This document shows, in pieces, positions 11,741 through 22,672 of a stretch of DNA of 64,000 nucleotides. Source of the stretch: Patella vulgata (Eukaryota; Mollusca; Gastropoda; Patellidae); the NCBI RefSeq assembly GCF_932274485.2, contig NC_065885.2, forward strand, positions 43,103,062 through 43,167,061, in the 5' to 3' direction. Position 1 is the first letter of the stretch, and each line of letters starts with the position of its first letter. The translations under genes were made by a program, and so were the position numbers. The notes below the pieces were generated by a model. That model made no database searches. It saw nothing but the letters and a program-made list of their open reading frames with translations, and was not told the origin of the DNA.

Positions 11741-13060
11741 CTATTCAAAAAAAGTAGGGGATTTTTGATTTTTAAGTGTTATTAAAGTCACCTAATGAAA
11801 CTGACGAAGAAACAAATGACAAAATGAAATGAAGTTCACATTCATCGATTTATTCCAAATGATCGTTAGACTAAGTAAGGCACAGACTGACCATTATAAG
11901 GGTAAAATGATACCCGGGGTCAAACAGCAAAGTTACCACAGCATCACAACCAAGTCAGTAACGGGTAAATCCTCCTCTGTTTGCCAAACAAGCATTGATC
12001 CGACGTGGCATACTCCTAATGAGACGTCTAAGGTCATTTTGGTCCAGATTGTCCCATTCCTGTTGCAACGCAGCAGCAAGTTCTTGGACATTGGCAGGAC
12101 GTTGTTGACGTTGACGTAACCTCTGTCCAAGCATGTCCCAGACATGCTCGATGGGGGAGAGGTCGGGACTCAGTGCTGGCCAAGGTAATGTGGTGATGTT
12201 CTGTTGTTGGAGGTAACCTGTAACGATCCTGGCCCTGTGACATCTTGCGTTGTCATCCTGGAAGATGAAACGGCGGCCATGACGTCGTGCGAACGGCACA
12301 ACATGGACTGCCAAGATGTTGTCCCGGTAGTACTGGCCTGTAACACGCCCTGCAACAACATGTAAAGCCGTTCTTCCAGCAACAGTGATGCCTCCCCACA
12401 CCATAACAGAACCACCCCCAAATCGATCATGTCTGATGACGTTAACGTCTTGGAAGCGCTCGTTTCGACGACGCCACACCCTCCTACGTCTGTCCAAAAA
12501 ATCAACAGTGAACCTTGACTCATCTGAAAACATCACATTGCTCCAGCGTCGATTATCCCAGTGTTGACGATCCCTACACCAACGACGTCTTGCCTGAATG
12601 TGATGATCTCTCAAACAAGGGATCACGCGAGGACGTCGGGCGCGAAGGTGACCCCTATGCAGTCGATTCCGAATCGTCTGGCCACTCACTCTCACACCAG
12701 TATCTGTTTGAAGACGAGCGCTGATCTGATTTGCTGTGATGACACGATTTCTCAAGGCCAAGGTACGGATAAATCGATCCTGGGGTTGAGTTGTCGCCCT
12801 TGGTCGACCTGAGCGTGGTCTGTCCTGTACAGATTGTGTATCACGGTATCTGGACCATAGCCTGCTTATGACAGACTGAGAAACATTCATCGTCCGCGCC
12901 ACAACCGCCTGTGTTGTGCCGATCTGTAGCATGCCAAGGGCACGTAACCTTTCATTTTGGGTAAGCCGACGCATATCAAAATTTGTTTTCTGGTCACTAA
13001 AACAATTAAACTGATGTTTCCACCCTGGAATTCAATGCCACAATGACTGTAACATTCAAA
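11741..13060 (-). mobile_element. Tc1/mariner-like DNA transposon, one end missing
   Basis: The left terminal repeat (TTCAAAAAAAGTAGGGG, 11745-11761) follows a TA at 11739-11740, the usual Tc1/mariner target. The transposase gene reads leftward, so this is its 3' end. No matching terminal repeat exists to the right: after about 85 bp of leader, the sequence passes at about 13061 into family A DNA. Relatives of the same terminal repeat occur at 38548-38674 and 43694-43874. The transposon is clearly richer in G+C than the B element beside it, which suggests a recent arrival. Confidence 0.85.
11955..12974 (-). CDS. Tc1-like transposase, intact ORF (339 aa)
   Basis: This enzyme cuts and joins the ends of its transposon in the nucleus. 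An N-terminal helix-turn-helix region (about residues 1-50) precedes a GRPR motif at 56-59. A second helix-turn-helix follows, at about 65-115. The catalytic core shows MFSDESRF (Asp151), GGGSVMVWGG (187-196), FQDDNARCH (Asp241) and SPDLSPIEHVWD (Glu276). Thirty-four residues separate Asp241 and Glu276, giving the DD34E signature of Tc1 proteins. Length matches the family norm of about 340 residues. The Met at 12974 opens MRRLTQNERL, a typical Tc1-like start. The frame is uninterrupted and very Arg-rich. All catalytic residues are present, but the copy lacks its right terminal repeat, so it may not mobilise itself. Confidence 0.93.
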   Translation of the reverse strand: MRRLTQNERLRALGMLQIGTTQAVVARTMNVSQSVISRLWSRYRDTQSVQDRPRSGRPRATTQPQDRFIRTLALRNRVITANQISARLQTDTGVRVSGQTIRNRLHRGHLRARRPRVIPCLRDHHIQARRRWCRDRQHWDNRRWSNVMFSDESRFTVDFLDRRRRVWRRRNERFQDVNVIRHDRFGGGSVMVWGGITVAGRTALHVVAGRVTGQYYRDNILAVHVVPFARRHGRRFIFQDDNARCHRARIVTGYLQQQNITTLPWPALSPDLSPIEHVWDMLGQRLRQRQQRPANVQELAAALQQEWDNLDQNDLRRLIRSMPRRINACLANRGGFTRY

Positions 13061-13390
13061 GTAAATCTGCTTTTAATGGTATAAGGGAGGTAAAACTGTC
13101 CAATGGATCTTTCTGAAACTTCTGGTACAGGAAATTAAGTTCCCATACCACTTGTTAAATCTATCCCGATAATGATCCGTAAACAGGAAGTAGTCAAAAA
13201 AAATCTTCGATATTTAAAAAAAAAAGACAGTAAAAAAATCGGTGTTCTTGGAACAATCGGGATTTCACCGTCGGGTGTGACCGGATCAAAACATCTAAAG
13301 TATCGTTTGGTAGCTCGATAAATGGGCTATTGTATGACACACTTCCTGTCTGACTCCTGAAAGCCGGTTCAGTGCTGCTTGCAGGACTAG
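13061..13390 (+). mobile_element. HLE-A 3' end fragment
   Basis: Reverse complement of 44021-44340, 50455-50770 and 58739-59060. It ends with the hairpin CTGC-TT-GCAG and CTAG at 13387-13390, followed by a TTATTATT tract. The left edge at 13061 is an abrupt junction with the Tc1-like element. The ORF at 13194-13412 recurs in the other A copies and is not supported as a gene. Confidence 0.75.
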
Positions 13391-13403
13391 TTATTATTTT
13401 TTT

Positions 13404-16400
13404 TTTTTCCACTTGAGCATATCTCAGAAACTACTTGTCGGATCAATTTGATGTCTTCGGTTTGACTGGGAAAGTGGGTGTGACTTAGAGATTAAAGCTA
13501 TTTCGAACGTTCTGCGACTATGCGAAATGTCCGAAAAGTCAAAGTTGTCGTTTTTTGAAATATTGCAGTAATATTAACAATAATCGTCGGATTTTAAGAT
13601 TGGATACATTTTGACATAGCCTGAGACAGGGCACATAGCTACGGTAGTTTAGATTTTTGATTTTCGACGAGATATTAGGCGCCAAATTTTGAACATTTAA
13701 ATTTTGACAAAAAACTTTTTTATTAATGAATAATTTTTTATGGCATTTTACCCAGGGTTAAAGGGTCGTCTGATTTGAGCAAAAATGTAAACATTTGTTG
13801 TCTCGATAATTTTTCTTGGCCGCTATTGGCTAATTCAGTTTATCGGTTTTAGGTTGATTATTTATTGCCCGATTTTTATAAAACAAAGTTCATATGCTCA
13901 ATGGTGCAAATTCTCAATTTTTTATTACCGGTCAAGTTTTCTATCGGCACACGGATGTGACGCAATTTTGCTAAAACTCCAATTTTGTCGAGTCGGAACG
14001 TCTTTTCACTAGCAAATGTTAAATTTTTTTTCAAATCTGATAGATCAAAATAAATGCCCCTACAAAAGGTGCACAAAATGTCGGACTCGCTTTTTTTAAT
14101 TTTGGTTTTGTATTTGCGCCATTTCGATTTAAAGGTGAAAAAAGGTGTAAAAATGAGGTATTTACAACCCATTCAGGCTTTTCATATTTCAAAATATTTC
14201 TCCACAACTTTCATAAACTTGTAGCATTAATCCATACGAAGAGAATCTATGTCAAAATTAGTTTGTAATATGAGTATTTGCCGAGAAATGGTCAATTTTG
14301 CATGAGTCACTTTTTACGCTATTTTGCCTGTAAAAGAGCCAATTATTATTGGATTTTCATAAAAAAAACACCATTTGATGCGTAATGTCAATTTTGACTA
14401 GTTCAAACCAATTTAACATTTTCAATGTCACTGGAAATGGCGCAATTTGGGCAAAAATTGTATTTATAGCCTTCAAAACAGATATTTTATTCAAATGAGT
14501 CTGATTTGTAATGTTTTCAAAATTATGATATTTAATTCCAATCAACTAATAGAATGAACCCATACGATCATATAGATATCACAAAGTCATTTCTAACTTG
14601 TTCAGTTGCGGAGAAATAAGCGATTTTCCGCAGGTTAGTTTTCAAGGTTTTTGGTCCATAAAAGTGTCAATTATTATTCGATTTTCATAAAGATTTCACT
14701 GTGTGATACCTAATGCTATTTACGATTTCATACAAGTAATTTAGTATTTTCATTATCACCGGAAGTACCGTCACTTTGCTAAAAAAGTGTATTTTTAGCC
14801 TCTAAAACAAGTAATTGTTTGAAGTAAGCGATATTCATTATTGGTGTAAAATTATGATATTTGATTGCCATGGACAAATAGTATCAATCAATACGATCAT
14901 ATTGATATCACAAAATTGTTTCTAACATCTTCCCTTGCCGAGCAAAAACCAAGTTTGTCAGGATCACTTTTTAAGATTTTTCGCATTTTAATTTCAGTGT
15001 ATGGGTTCTGGGTAAATTATTTATTGCCTGATTTGTGTAAAAGAAAAGCCCACCTGGTGCATATTCTCAACTTACTTCTACATATAAAAGTTTCTGTCGG
15101 TACCGGAAGTGACGTAATTTTGCCGAAAACTTCAATTTTGACGTGTCGAAAGGTCTTTTAAAAAGCAAATATTAATGTTTACAAATTTAATAGATCAAGA
15201 TGAATGCTCATACTAAAGACGTAAAATATGTCTTGCTTTGTTTTATTTTTTTTATTTCGGTTTTGCGTTTGCATCATTTTGATTTAAAGCTGAAAAAAGG
15301 TGTAAAAATGAACTATTTACAAAGCATTCAGATTTTTCAGATTTTAAAATATTTCTTGACAACTTTCACGAACCTGTAGCATTAATCCACACGATGACAA
15401 TTTATGTCAAAATTAGTTTGTAATATTACCAGTTACCGAGAAATAGGCAATTTTGCATGAGTCACTTTTCATGTTAATTTGCCTGTAAAAGAGTTACTTA
15501 TAATCCGATTTTCTTTATTTTTTCACCATATGATGCCTAATGCCATTTTTGACTGGGCGGATCCAATTTTACATTTTCAGTGTCACCGGAAATGGCGTCA
15601 TATGGGCAAAAACTGCATTTATAGCCTTCAAAACAGATATTTTATTCAAATGACTCTGATTTGTAAAGTTTTTAAATCTATGACATTTGATTGCAATCAA
15701 CAAATAGAATGAACCAATACGATCATACAGATACCACAAAATGGTTCCTAACTTTTACGGTTGCAGAGAAATAGACAATTTTCTACAAGTCAATTTTCAA
15801 GGTTTTTGGTCTATAGAAGTGTCAATTATTATTTGATTTTCATAAAATTTTCGATGCCTGATGCCATTTATGATTTCATGGAACTAATTTAACATTTTTA
15901 TTATCACCAGAAGTAATGTCATTTTCGCAAAAACTGTATTTTTAGCCTTCAAAACAAATATTTTTTTAAGTGAGTTATGTTTATTATTCGTTTAACATTA
16001 TGATATTTGATTCCAATGAAGATATAGATTGGATGAATACGATCATATAGATGTCCAAATATTTCTTCTACCATCTTTCTTTGTCGAGAAATAAACAATT
16101 TTGTCAGGATCACTTTTTAAGACTTTTTTTCACATTTTAAGTTCCCATTAGATAGTCAGCTAACTTAGTGGTAAGTTAGTAATAAATTTTGTAACAAATG
16201 TATAAATGGAATTGAAATTGCTGGATTTGGTTGATTCTGCGTTCATTTCATAACGCGTGTGCAATGCTTACGTGGAAATCTGTTTAACGGTTTCATTGGT
16301 ACCGAATGTGACATATGTTCAAGGGTAACGAGGCACCGGAAGTGACATAAGTTCAAGGGTAACGTGACACCAGTGAAACCCGTCATTACTGCATCGCAGT

Positions 16401-16405
16401 TCTAG
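13404..16405 (+). mobile_element. HLE-B copy 7 (long form, inverted relative to copy 5)
   Basis: Reads from TTTTTTCCACTTGAGCATATC at the 5' end to CTGCATCGCAGTTCTAG (CTAG at 16402-16405), about 3.0 kb. It matches copy 5 in reverse complement along its whole length with few differences. The two copies flank a 2.8-kb centre holding truncated B6, the Tc1-like element and the A fragment, so together they form a long inverted repeat. An ATT tract follows CTAG. Confidence 0.78.
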
Positions 16406-17271
16406 TTATTATTATTTTTCTTTTTCCAATTTGATTGTATCTCAGAAACTATTTGTCGGATTATTCGATGTCTTCGGTTTTATTGGGAAAGTGGGTGTGA
16501 CTTAGTGATTAAAGCTATTTCGAACGTTCTGCGACAATGCGAAATGTCCTAAATCGTCGAAGTTATTATTTTTTGAAATATTGCCGTAATATTAACAATT
16601 ATCGTTGGATTTTAACATTGGATACATTTTGACATAGCCAGAAACAATGCACATAGCTACGGTTCTTTAGATTTTTTATTTTCGACGAATCTTCGGAGAT
16701 ATTAAATAGGATTCTTCATCTCACTAATGCAAACAATATATATCAATTTCAAAACAACCGGTTGATAAATGTAGTCTGTAGAGTGTTCACAAGAAATTGT
16801 GGACGATGGACGGACGGGCCGATGGGATGACGGACCGACGGACGGACGGACGGGGGCGACGGCAATATACGACCTCATTTCCATGTGGGCGTATAAAAAT
16901 GGTTTCTAACTTGTACGGTTGCAGAGAAATAGACGATATTCTACAAGTCACTGTTTAATGATTTTGGTCTATGAAAGTGGAAATTATTATTCGATTTACA
17001 TAAAATTTTCACCATGTGATGCCTTATGCCATTTCTGATTTCATAACATTTTCATTATCTCCGGAAGTAATGTAATTTTGTCAGGATCACTTACATGTAA
17101 CAAATGTATACAATGAATTGATATTGCTGGATTTTGTTGATTCTGCGTACATTTTATTTGATGTGTGCAATGCTTATATGTGTTTAATGGTTTCATCGGT
17201 ACCGGAAGTGACATATGTTCAAGGGTAACGGTGCACCGGTGAAACCCGTAATTACTGCGTCGCAGTTCTAG
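16406..17271 (+). mobile_element. HLE-B copy 8, internally deleted with a D end inside
   Basis: After the ATT tract a new B 5' end starts near 16422 and runs to about 16705. The 3' part resumes at 16897 and ends with CTAG at 17268-17271 (hairpin CTGC-GTC-GCAG). About 1 kb of the usual interior is absent; in its place sits a fragment with a D-type hairpin end (16706-16896). Confidence 0.7.
16706..16896 (+). mobile_element. HLE-D-like 3' end fragment
   Basis: The fragment has TTGTGGACGATGGACGGAC, a GACGGACGGACGG-rich stretch, GGGCGACGGCAATATACG and a terminal hairpin ATACGACCTCAT/ATGTGGGCGTAT (16867-16894; two mismatches, TTCC loop). It follows the same plan as the D ends at 26522-26549 and 36734-36761. 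Upstream D modules are absent. The ORF at 16702-16884 is accidental. Confidence 0.65.
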
Positions 17272-17475
17272 TTAGGCTTTCACCTTCGGTGAAAGGCTAT
17301 TGTTATTACTAAGATTAATTAGGCTTTCACCTTCGGTGAAAGACTATTGTTATTACTAAGATTAATATTATTATTAGGCTTTCACCTTCGGTGAAAGACT
17401 ATTGTTATTACTAAGATTAATATTATTAGGCTTTCACCTTCGGTGAAAGACTATTGTTATTACTAAGATTAATAT
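17272..17475. repeat. Four tandem mini-hairpin units
   Basis: Four copies of TTAGG, the hairpin CTTTCACC-TTC-GGTGAAAG (starts 17077+200=17277, then 17334, 17379 and 17431), then CTATTGTTATTACTAAGATT and an ATT tract of variable length. Spacing is 57, 45 and 52 bp. They lie between the CTAG end of B copy 8 and the 5' end of family C. They could be repeated 3' termini (hairpin, about 12 bases, CTAA) or independent mini-elements; the sequence alone does not decide. Confidence 0.7.
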
Positions 17476-20061
17476 TTTTTTTTTTCCGTTTTGCCTATTT
17501 CTCAGCAACTATAAGAGACAGAGGTCTGAAATTTGATTTTCTGTTGGGAAAGTGGTGTGCAGCTACTGCTTAAAGCTATTTCCAAATTTGTGCGCATAGC
17601 GGAAATGCGTTAAATCTTTAACGTGCATTATCGGGCATTATTCTCTTAATTCTCAATGGATTCTTCAGATATTTACATTTTTGGATAGCTGGAGACATTT
17701 CTGAGCAGATAGCAGTTCAAAACTGTGGAAATTAGAAACTTTGTCGCTCTAATTTTTTTGGCGAAAAATGGAAAATTTTCAAAATTTTCTATTTTTGGGA
17801 ATTTTTAAATTTCAGTTATATTTTTGGATAGCTGACATCAATCCGATTCCAACAATCCAAGTTTTTTTTTCTGAAATGTTGACTTTGATTTTTCACTTTT
17901 TTTCGCATTATGGTCAAATCGTAGAGTTCTTATTTTTTTAAAACGGCTCCAACGATTTTTCTGAAATTTCAGGAATATGAAGTCGAAGGACCAGACCAGT
18001 CCATGAACTATAAATGAAAATCCCCTAATCACCGGAAGTAGTCAAGAAAGGTATCCAAACTTTGACAAAATTGTGAAAAATGGGCGTCTGTGCGGAAAAT
18101 GCGATGTATCAACAGTGTTCTTGTCGTTTAGTTAAAGTTTTATATCGTTTAATAGCCAATTGAATTGTCTATCAGATGGTACTTCAGCGACAAGTTTCTA
18201 TCAAAAACTAAAAAAGTTATATGACCTTGAAAAGTAAGGTATTTTGCGATTTCGAGCAACTTTAGACGCATGTTTCTCGGAAACTCCCCCAACGATTTTT
18301 TTAAAACTTTCTCAATCGAGAGATAAATGGGTACTCTGTTGTGTGAAACCACTGTTTCATTTTTTGAAATGTCAGGGGTAGCCGAAAGATAAGATCGAAA
18401 ATCGAAAACGTCGTATTTTTACGATTTGGAGCATTTTTAGAGGTCTATTTCTCGAAAAGTCAACATAATATTTTTTTGGAACTTCTTCTACAGAGAGGCC
18501 TATCAGTAGTGTTATATATAAAACCATTGTACAACAGTTCCAAATTTCAGGAGTAGCAGAACAAAGGGATCGAAAATTGAACACGGCACCTTTCATTGTT
18601 AAGCGAAACATAAGAGGGGATACAATCTGTACGTTTTGTCAACGTATAGAGCCAATTCAAGAGTGCTTTTATCAGTGATAATATTTGAACTAAAATTATT
18701 TCAACTATGAGTGTTTTCTTCTATCCAAAATATGGGTATAGTGACCCTGCAACAGAAATAGTTGATAGCTGTGTGTAATAAATAGACTTTGAATTAATAT
18801 TGTTGCTTCTTTGTCAAAATTATCTTATACCGGTAATCATCTGGATAGAAATCGACGGCTCGCGCTGTTTATAAGAAAGTCCAATTTGTTAAGCAGTTGC
18901 AGTAGTATCGTACAGTAGTATCGAATATTGTACCTGTGATGAAAGGCGTGACGCTGTTTGAGGATGGACTCTATCTGTAATTAATAATAAAATTTTATTA
19001 GTGACGTCAAATCTTTAACGTGCACGAAACCAGATGTATCAACAGTGTTCTTGTCGTTTAGTTAAAGTTTTACATCGTTTAATAGCCAATTGAATTGTCT
19101 ATCAGATGGTACTTCAGCGACAAGTTTCTATCAAAAACTAAAAAAGTTATGTGACTTTGAAAAGTAAGGTATTTTGCGATTTCGAGCAAATTTAGACGCA
19201 TGTTTCTCGGAAACGCCCCCAACGATTTTTTTAAAACTTTCTCAATCGAGAGATAAATGGGTACTCTGTTGTGTGAAACCACTCTATCATTTTTTGAAAT
19301 GTCAGGGGTAGCCGAAAAAAGAGATCGAAAATCGAAAACGTCGTATTTTTACGATTTGGAGCATTTTTAGAGGTCTATTTCTCGAAAAGTCAACATAATA
19401 TTTTTTTGGAACTTCTTCTACAGAGAGGCCTATCAGTAGTGTTATATATAAAACCATTGTACAACAGTTCGATATTTCAGGAGTAGCAGAACAAAGGGAT
19501 CGAAAATTGAACACGGCACCTTTCATTGTTAAGCGAAACATAAGAGGGGATACAATCTGTACGTTTTGTCAACGTATAGAGCCAATTCAAGAGTGCTTTT
19601 ATCAGTGATGATATTTGAACTAAAATTATTTCAACTATGAGTGTTTTATTCTATCCAAAATATGGGTATAGTGACCCTGTAACAGAAATAGTTGATAGCT
19701 GTGTGTAATAATTAGTCTTTGAATTAATATTGTTGCTTCTTTGTCAAAATTATCTTATACCGGTAATCATCTGGATAGAAATCGACGGCTCGCGCTGTTT
19801 ATAAGAAAGTCCAATTTGTTAAGCGGTTGTAGTAGTATCGTACAGTAGTATCGAATATTGCACATGTGATAAAAGGCGTGACGCTGTTTGAGGATGGACT
19901 CTATCTGTAATTAATATTAAAATTTTATTAGTGACGTCAAATCTTTGACGTGCACGAAACCAGAAAATTGGCGATAATTCATTGAATATTCAATCCATTT
20001 TTGAACCAGTTACATATTTGAGTAGCTGACATGAACGCGATTCCGAAGTCCCGTGTACACA
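17476..20061 (+). mobile_element. HLE-C copy 1, with a tandem 930-bp duplication
   Basis: The 5' end (TTTTTCCGTTTTGCC, then CTATTTCTCAGCAACT) begins after a T tract. The next 130 bp align by motif with the 5' modules of A and B: TTGGGAAAGTGG, TTAAAGCTATTTC and TGCGCATAGCGGAAATG. Degenerate modules with TTTCTCGGAAACTCCCCCAA-type blocks follow. The interior holds two direct copies of a 930-bp unit (separate entry). No hairpin-CTAG end was found for C; at about 20062 the sequence passes into SINE DNA. Confidence 0.6.
18103..19963 (+). repeat. 930-bp direct tandem repeat, two copies
   Basis: GATGTATCAACAGTGTTCTT begins at 18103 and again at 19033, and the copies differ at only a few percent of positions. 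A third copy is at 21563-22493. Each holds two minus-strand ORFs (67 and 79 aa), conserved merely because the repeat is young; they match no family I know. Low divergence implies recent duplication compared with the B elements. Confidence 0.85.
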
Positions 20062-20150
20062 TTGGTGTGACCGTAAAAGATCCCTTGGCGGTTGGAATTC
20101 TATATAAAAGAAGACTAGCGCCGCTGTACGAGCATGTTTAGAGATCATTT
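20062..20150 (+). mobile_element. Fragment of SINE family 2 (3' domain)
   Basis: CCCGTGTACACATT, GTAAAAGATCCCTTGGCGG, TTGGAATTCTATATAAAAG and GCCGCTGT occur in order and match the middle of the full-length SINE at 29266-29616 (read on its own strand). The GTAAAAGATCCCTTGGC block is familiar from molluscan SINEs from memory. The TATATAAAAG string is therefore probably SINE sequence, not a promoter. Confidence 0.65.
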
Positions 20151-20375
20151 CGGGACTAACATATGCTTTATTTTTTTTTTATTTCAACAATTAGCTTGCG
20201 CGTAGGGGTCTTTAGCAGCTGGAGGAAACCGGAGAAAACACACGAGTTTAGACAGGCGACATACTCCTTGTCACGTTCAACCGGGGAATCGAAACCCAGC
20301 CAGTTGACTCAATGACAGACCGTATGATACAGCGCAGTCCCAAAGGCTATAGCCTACCGTGCAAATTCCAGCCAG
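20151..20375 (-). mobile_element. V-SINE-like (RUDI-type) SINE, tail missing
   Basis: Minus-strand copy of the SINE seen complete at 27640-27923: GGGACTAACATATG, GCGCGTAGGGGTCTTTAGCAG, GGAGGAAACCGGAGAAAAC, ACTCCTTGTCACGT and TCAATGACAGACCGTATGA. The (GA)n tail and GGGTTTAACGTCC segment are absent; the left side is fused to the SINE family 2 fragment. A parallel fusion at 22673-22862 shows that this composite was duplicated as a block. Confidence 0.75.
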
Positions 20376-20629
20376 CATAACTTATCTATATAAGAGACAT
20401 TTATTCCTACTGGCGATTTACAAATATTGCATGAAGAAATTAAAATCATAAGAACATAAACACGACTAATGCACAGTATCATATTGATTACAAAAGTATA
20501 ATGTATATATTGGTTATACTATATATGTCACAAAACAACAATCATTAGATAATAATAATTATTTACTAATTATATAAATCATTTGAGAGGTAGGAGTTAT
20601 CCATTGTTTAATTTAACAGTTATATAATT
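20376..20629. other. AT-rich unique-looking segment, duplicated at 22980-23222
   Basis: No gene is seen. The sequence (TATATAAGAGACATTTATTCC onward) is repeated with few changes at 22980-23222, as part of the duplicated block that also holds the 930-bp unit and the SINE fusion. Confidence 0.6.
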
Positions 20630-20641
20630 ACCCTGGTTAGA

Positions 20642-20918
20642 GAGAGAGAGAGAGAAATGGGGTTTAACGTCCAGTCGACACAAACTAGGTCATTTCGGGA
20701 CTAACATACGGTTTAATTTTATTTCTATAATTCCTTCCGCGTAGGGGTCTTTAGCAGTGGGAGGAAACCTGAGGACCCGGAGAAAAACCCACGAGGTTGG
20801 ACAGGCGACCCTACTCCTTGTCACGTACAACCGGGGATTCGAAACCACGCCAGTCGACTCAATGACAGACTTTATGATACAACGCGCTCACGCTAACCAC
20901 TCAGCCATCCAACCCCCC
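20642..20918 (-). mobile_element. V-SINE-like SINE, full length, 12-bp target duplication
   Basis: Minus-strand SINE with (GA)n tail at the left, GGGGTTTAACGTCC, the central domain TGGGAGGAAACC/GAGGACCCGGAGAAAAACCC, then a tRNA-like head with box B (GGGGATTCGAAACCAC) and box A (ACCACTCAGCCATCC). The direct repeat ACCCTGGTTAGA flanks it at 20630-20641 and 20919-20930. It resembles RUDI, a V-SINE family known in molluscs. The ORF at 20757-20939 is a shadow. Confidence 0.88.
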
Positions 20919-20939
20919 ACCCTGGTTAGAAAGGTATGA

Positions 20940-21218
20940 GAGAGAGAGAGAGAGAGAAATGGGTGTAACGTCCACTTAACATAAACTAGGTCATTTCGGG
21001 AGTAACATATGGTTTGATTTTATTTCAATAATTCCCTTGCGCGTAGGGGTCTTTGTTGGTGGGAGGAAACCGGGGGACCCGGAGAAAACCCACGAGGTTG
21101 GACAGGCGACCATACTCCTTGTCACGTACAACCGGGGATTCGAAACCACGACAGTCGACTCAATGACAGACTTTATGATACAGCGCGCGCGCGCGTGTTA
21201 CCCCCCCCCCCCCCCCGC
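20940..21218 (-). mobile_element. V-SINE-like SINE, full length, 7-bp target duplication
   Basis: A second minus-strand copy just right of the first. GGTATGA occurs at 20933-20939 and 21219-21225. Tail, central domain and box B are intact. The tRNA-like head has decayed into (GC)n plus a C run of about 17 bases (21200-21216). Confidence 0.85.
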
Positions 21219-21225
21219 GGTATGA

Positions 21226-21504
21226 AACCACCGTTTTTTTGTGTACATGACGTCATCTCTTTATACCATTTAAAATAAAGCTCCCTGCTGCAGCTATTTA
21301 TAAGAAAGTCGACCCTTTTTTAGTATAAAGGAAAGTTGAGGTTGATAATTATGATTTCGGGTTTTATTTGTTATCTGAGACTAAAAGACTGTTTTTGTAC
21401 CATTCGCAAAACTATTTTTTGTTGTTTTTATTATTCCATTTACAATTCGTGTAGATCTCTGAAACTAACAGATAGTGTTCTGAATATTGATTTTTCCCTT
21501 TTCA
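21226..21504. other. Segment without recognised features
   Basis: AT-rich DNA with a perfect TGACGTCA-type octamer near 21248 (ATGACGTCATC) but no ORF or repeat end. The start (GAAACCACCG) vaguely resembles part of the C module, so it may be decayed family C sequence. Confidence 0.3.
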
Positions 21505-22581
21505 AGAAAGGTATCCAAACTTTGACAAAATTGTGAAAAATGGGCGTCTGTGCGGAAAATGCGATGTATCAACAGTGTTCTTGTCGTTTAGTTAAAGTTT
21601 TATATCGTTTAATAGCCAATTGAATTGTCTATCAGATGGTACTGCAGCGACAAGTTTCTATCAAAAACTAAAAAACTTATATGACCTTGAAAAGTAAGGT
21701 ATTTTGCGATTTCGAGCAACTTCAGACGCATGTTTCTCGGAAACTCCCCCAACGATTTTTTTAAAACTTTCTCAATCGAGAGATAAATGGGTACTCTGTT
21801 GTGTGAAACCACTGTATCATTTTTTGAAATGTCAGGGGTAGCCGAAAAATGAGATCGAAAATCGAAAACGTCGTATTTTTACGATTTGGAGCATTTTTAG
21901 AGGTCTATTTCTCGAAAAGTCAACATAATATTTTTTTGGAACTTCTTCTACAGAGAGGCCTATCAGTAGTGTTATATATAAAACCATTGTACAACAGTTC
22001 CAAATTTCAGGAGTAGCAGAACAAAGGAATCGAAAATTGAACACGGCACCTTTCATTGTTAAGCGAAACATAAGAGGGGATACAATCTGTACGTTTTGTC
22101 AACGTATAGAGCCAAATCAAGAGTGCTTTTATCAGTGATGATATTTGAACTAAAATTATTTCAACTATGAGTGTTTTCTTCTATCCAAAATATGGGTATA
22201 GTGACCCTGTAACAGAAATAGTTGATAGCTGTGTGTAATAATTAGTCTTTGAATTAATATTGTTGCTTCTTTGTCAAAATTATCTTATACCGGTAATCAT
22301 CTGGATAGAAATCGACGGCTCGCGCTGTTTATAAGAAAGTCCAATTTGTTAAGCAGTTGCAGTAGTATCGTACAGTAGTATCGAATATTGTACCTGTGAT
22401 AAAAGGCGTGACGCTGTTTGAGGATGGACTCTATCTGTAATTAATATTAAAATTTTATTAGTGACGTCAAATCTTTAACGTGCACGAAACCAGAAAATTG
22501 GCGATATTTCATTGAATATTCAATCAATTTTTGAACCAGTTACATATTTGAGTAGCTGACATGAACGCGATTCCGAAGTCC
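21505..22581 (+). mobile_element. HLE-C copy 2 interior, third copy of the 930-bp unit
   Basis: AAGAAAGGTATCCAAACTTT begins the match to 18043. The 930-bp unit is at 21563-22493 and is followed by the same 85-bp flank as 19963-20061. Only one unit is present here against two in copy 1. Minus-strand ORFs at 21609-21812 and 21832-22071 are the repeated ones. Confidence 0.75.
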
Positions 22582-22672
22582 CGTGTACACATTGGTGTGG
22601 CCGTAAAAGATCCCTTGGCGGTTGGAATTCTATATAAAAGAAGACTAGCGCCGCTGTACGAGCATGTTTAGA
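22582..22672 (+). mobile_element. Fragment of SINE family 2, duplicate of 20062-20150
   Basis: The CCCGTGTACACATT, GTAAAAGATCCCTTGGCGG and TATATAAAAG blocks recur almost unchanged, joined to the same V-SINE fragment. It was copied with its surroundings, not inserted afresh. Confidence 0.65.

Noticed and set aside
11829-12812. Other-frame ORFs over the transposase (60-117 aa)
   Set aside because: They are shadows of the transposase frame, favoured by its high G+C content.
852-14545. A 62-63 aa ORF (starting MIGIKYQNFKQITN or similar) that recurs eight or more times in family B
   Set aside because: It runs against the inferred orientation of the elements, sits within degenerate 330-bp modules, ends at different places, and has no known domain. 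Shared descent of the repeats explains the similarity.
20100-20115. TATATAAAAG as a host TATA box
   Set aside because: The string lies within the SINE family 2 body and its duplicate at 22632; no gene follows.
18149-22071. Minus-strand ORF pair (67 and 79 aa) conserved in three copies
   Set aside because: The copies are parts of a young 930-bp duplication, so conservation has no meaning yet; no domain or codon bias is seen.
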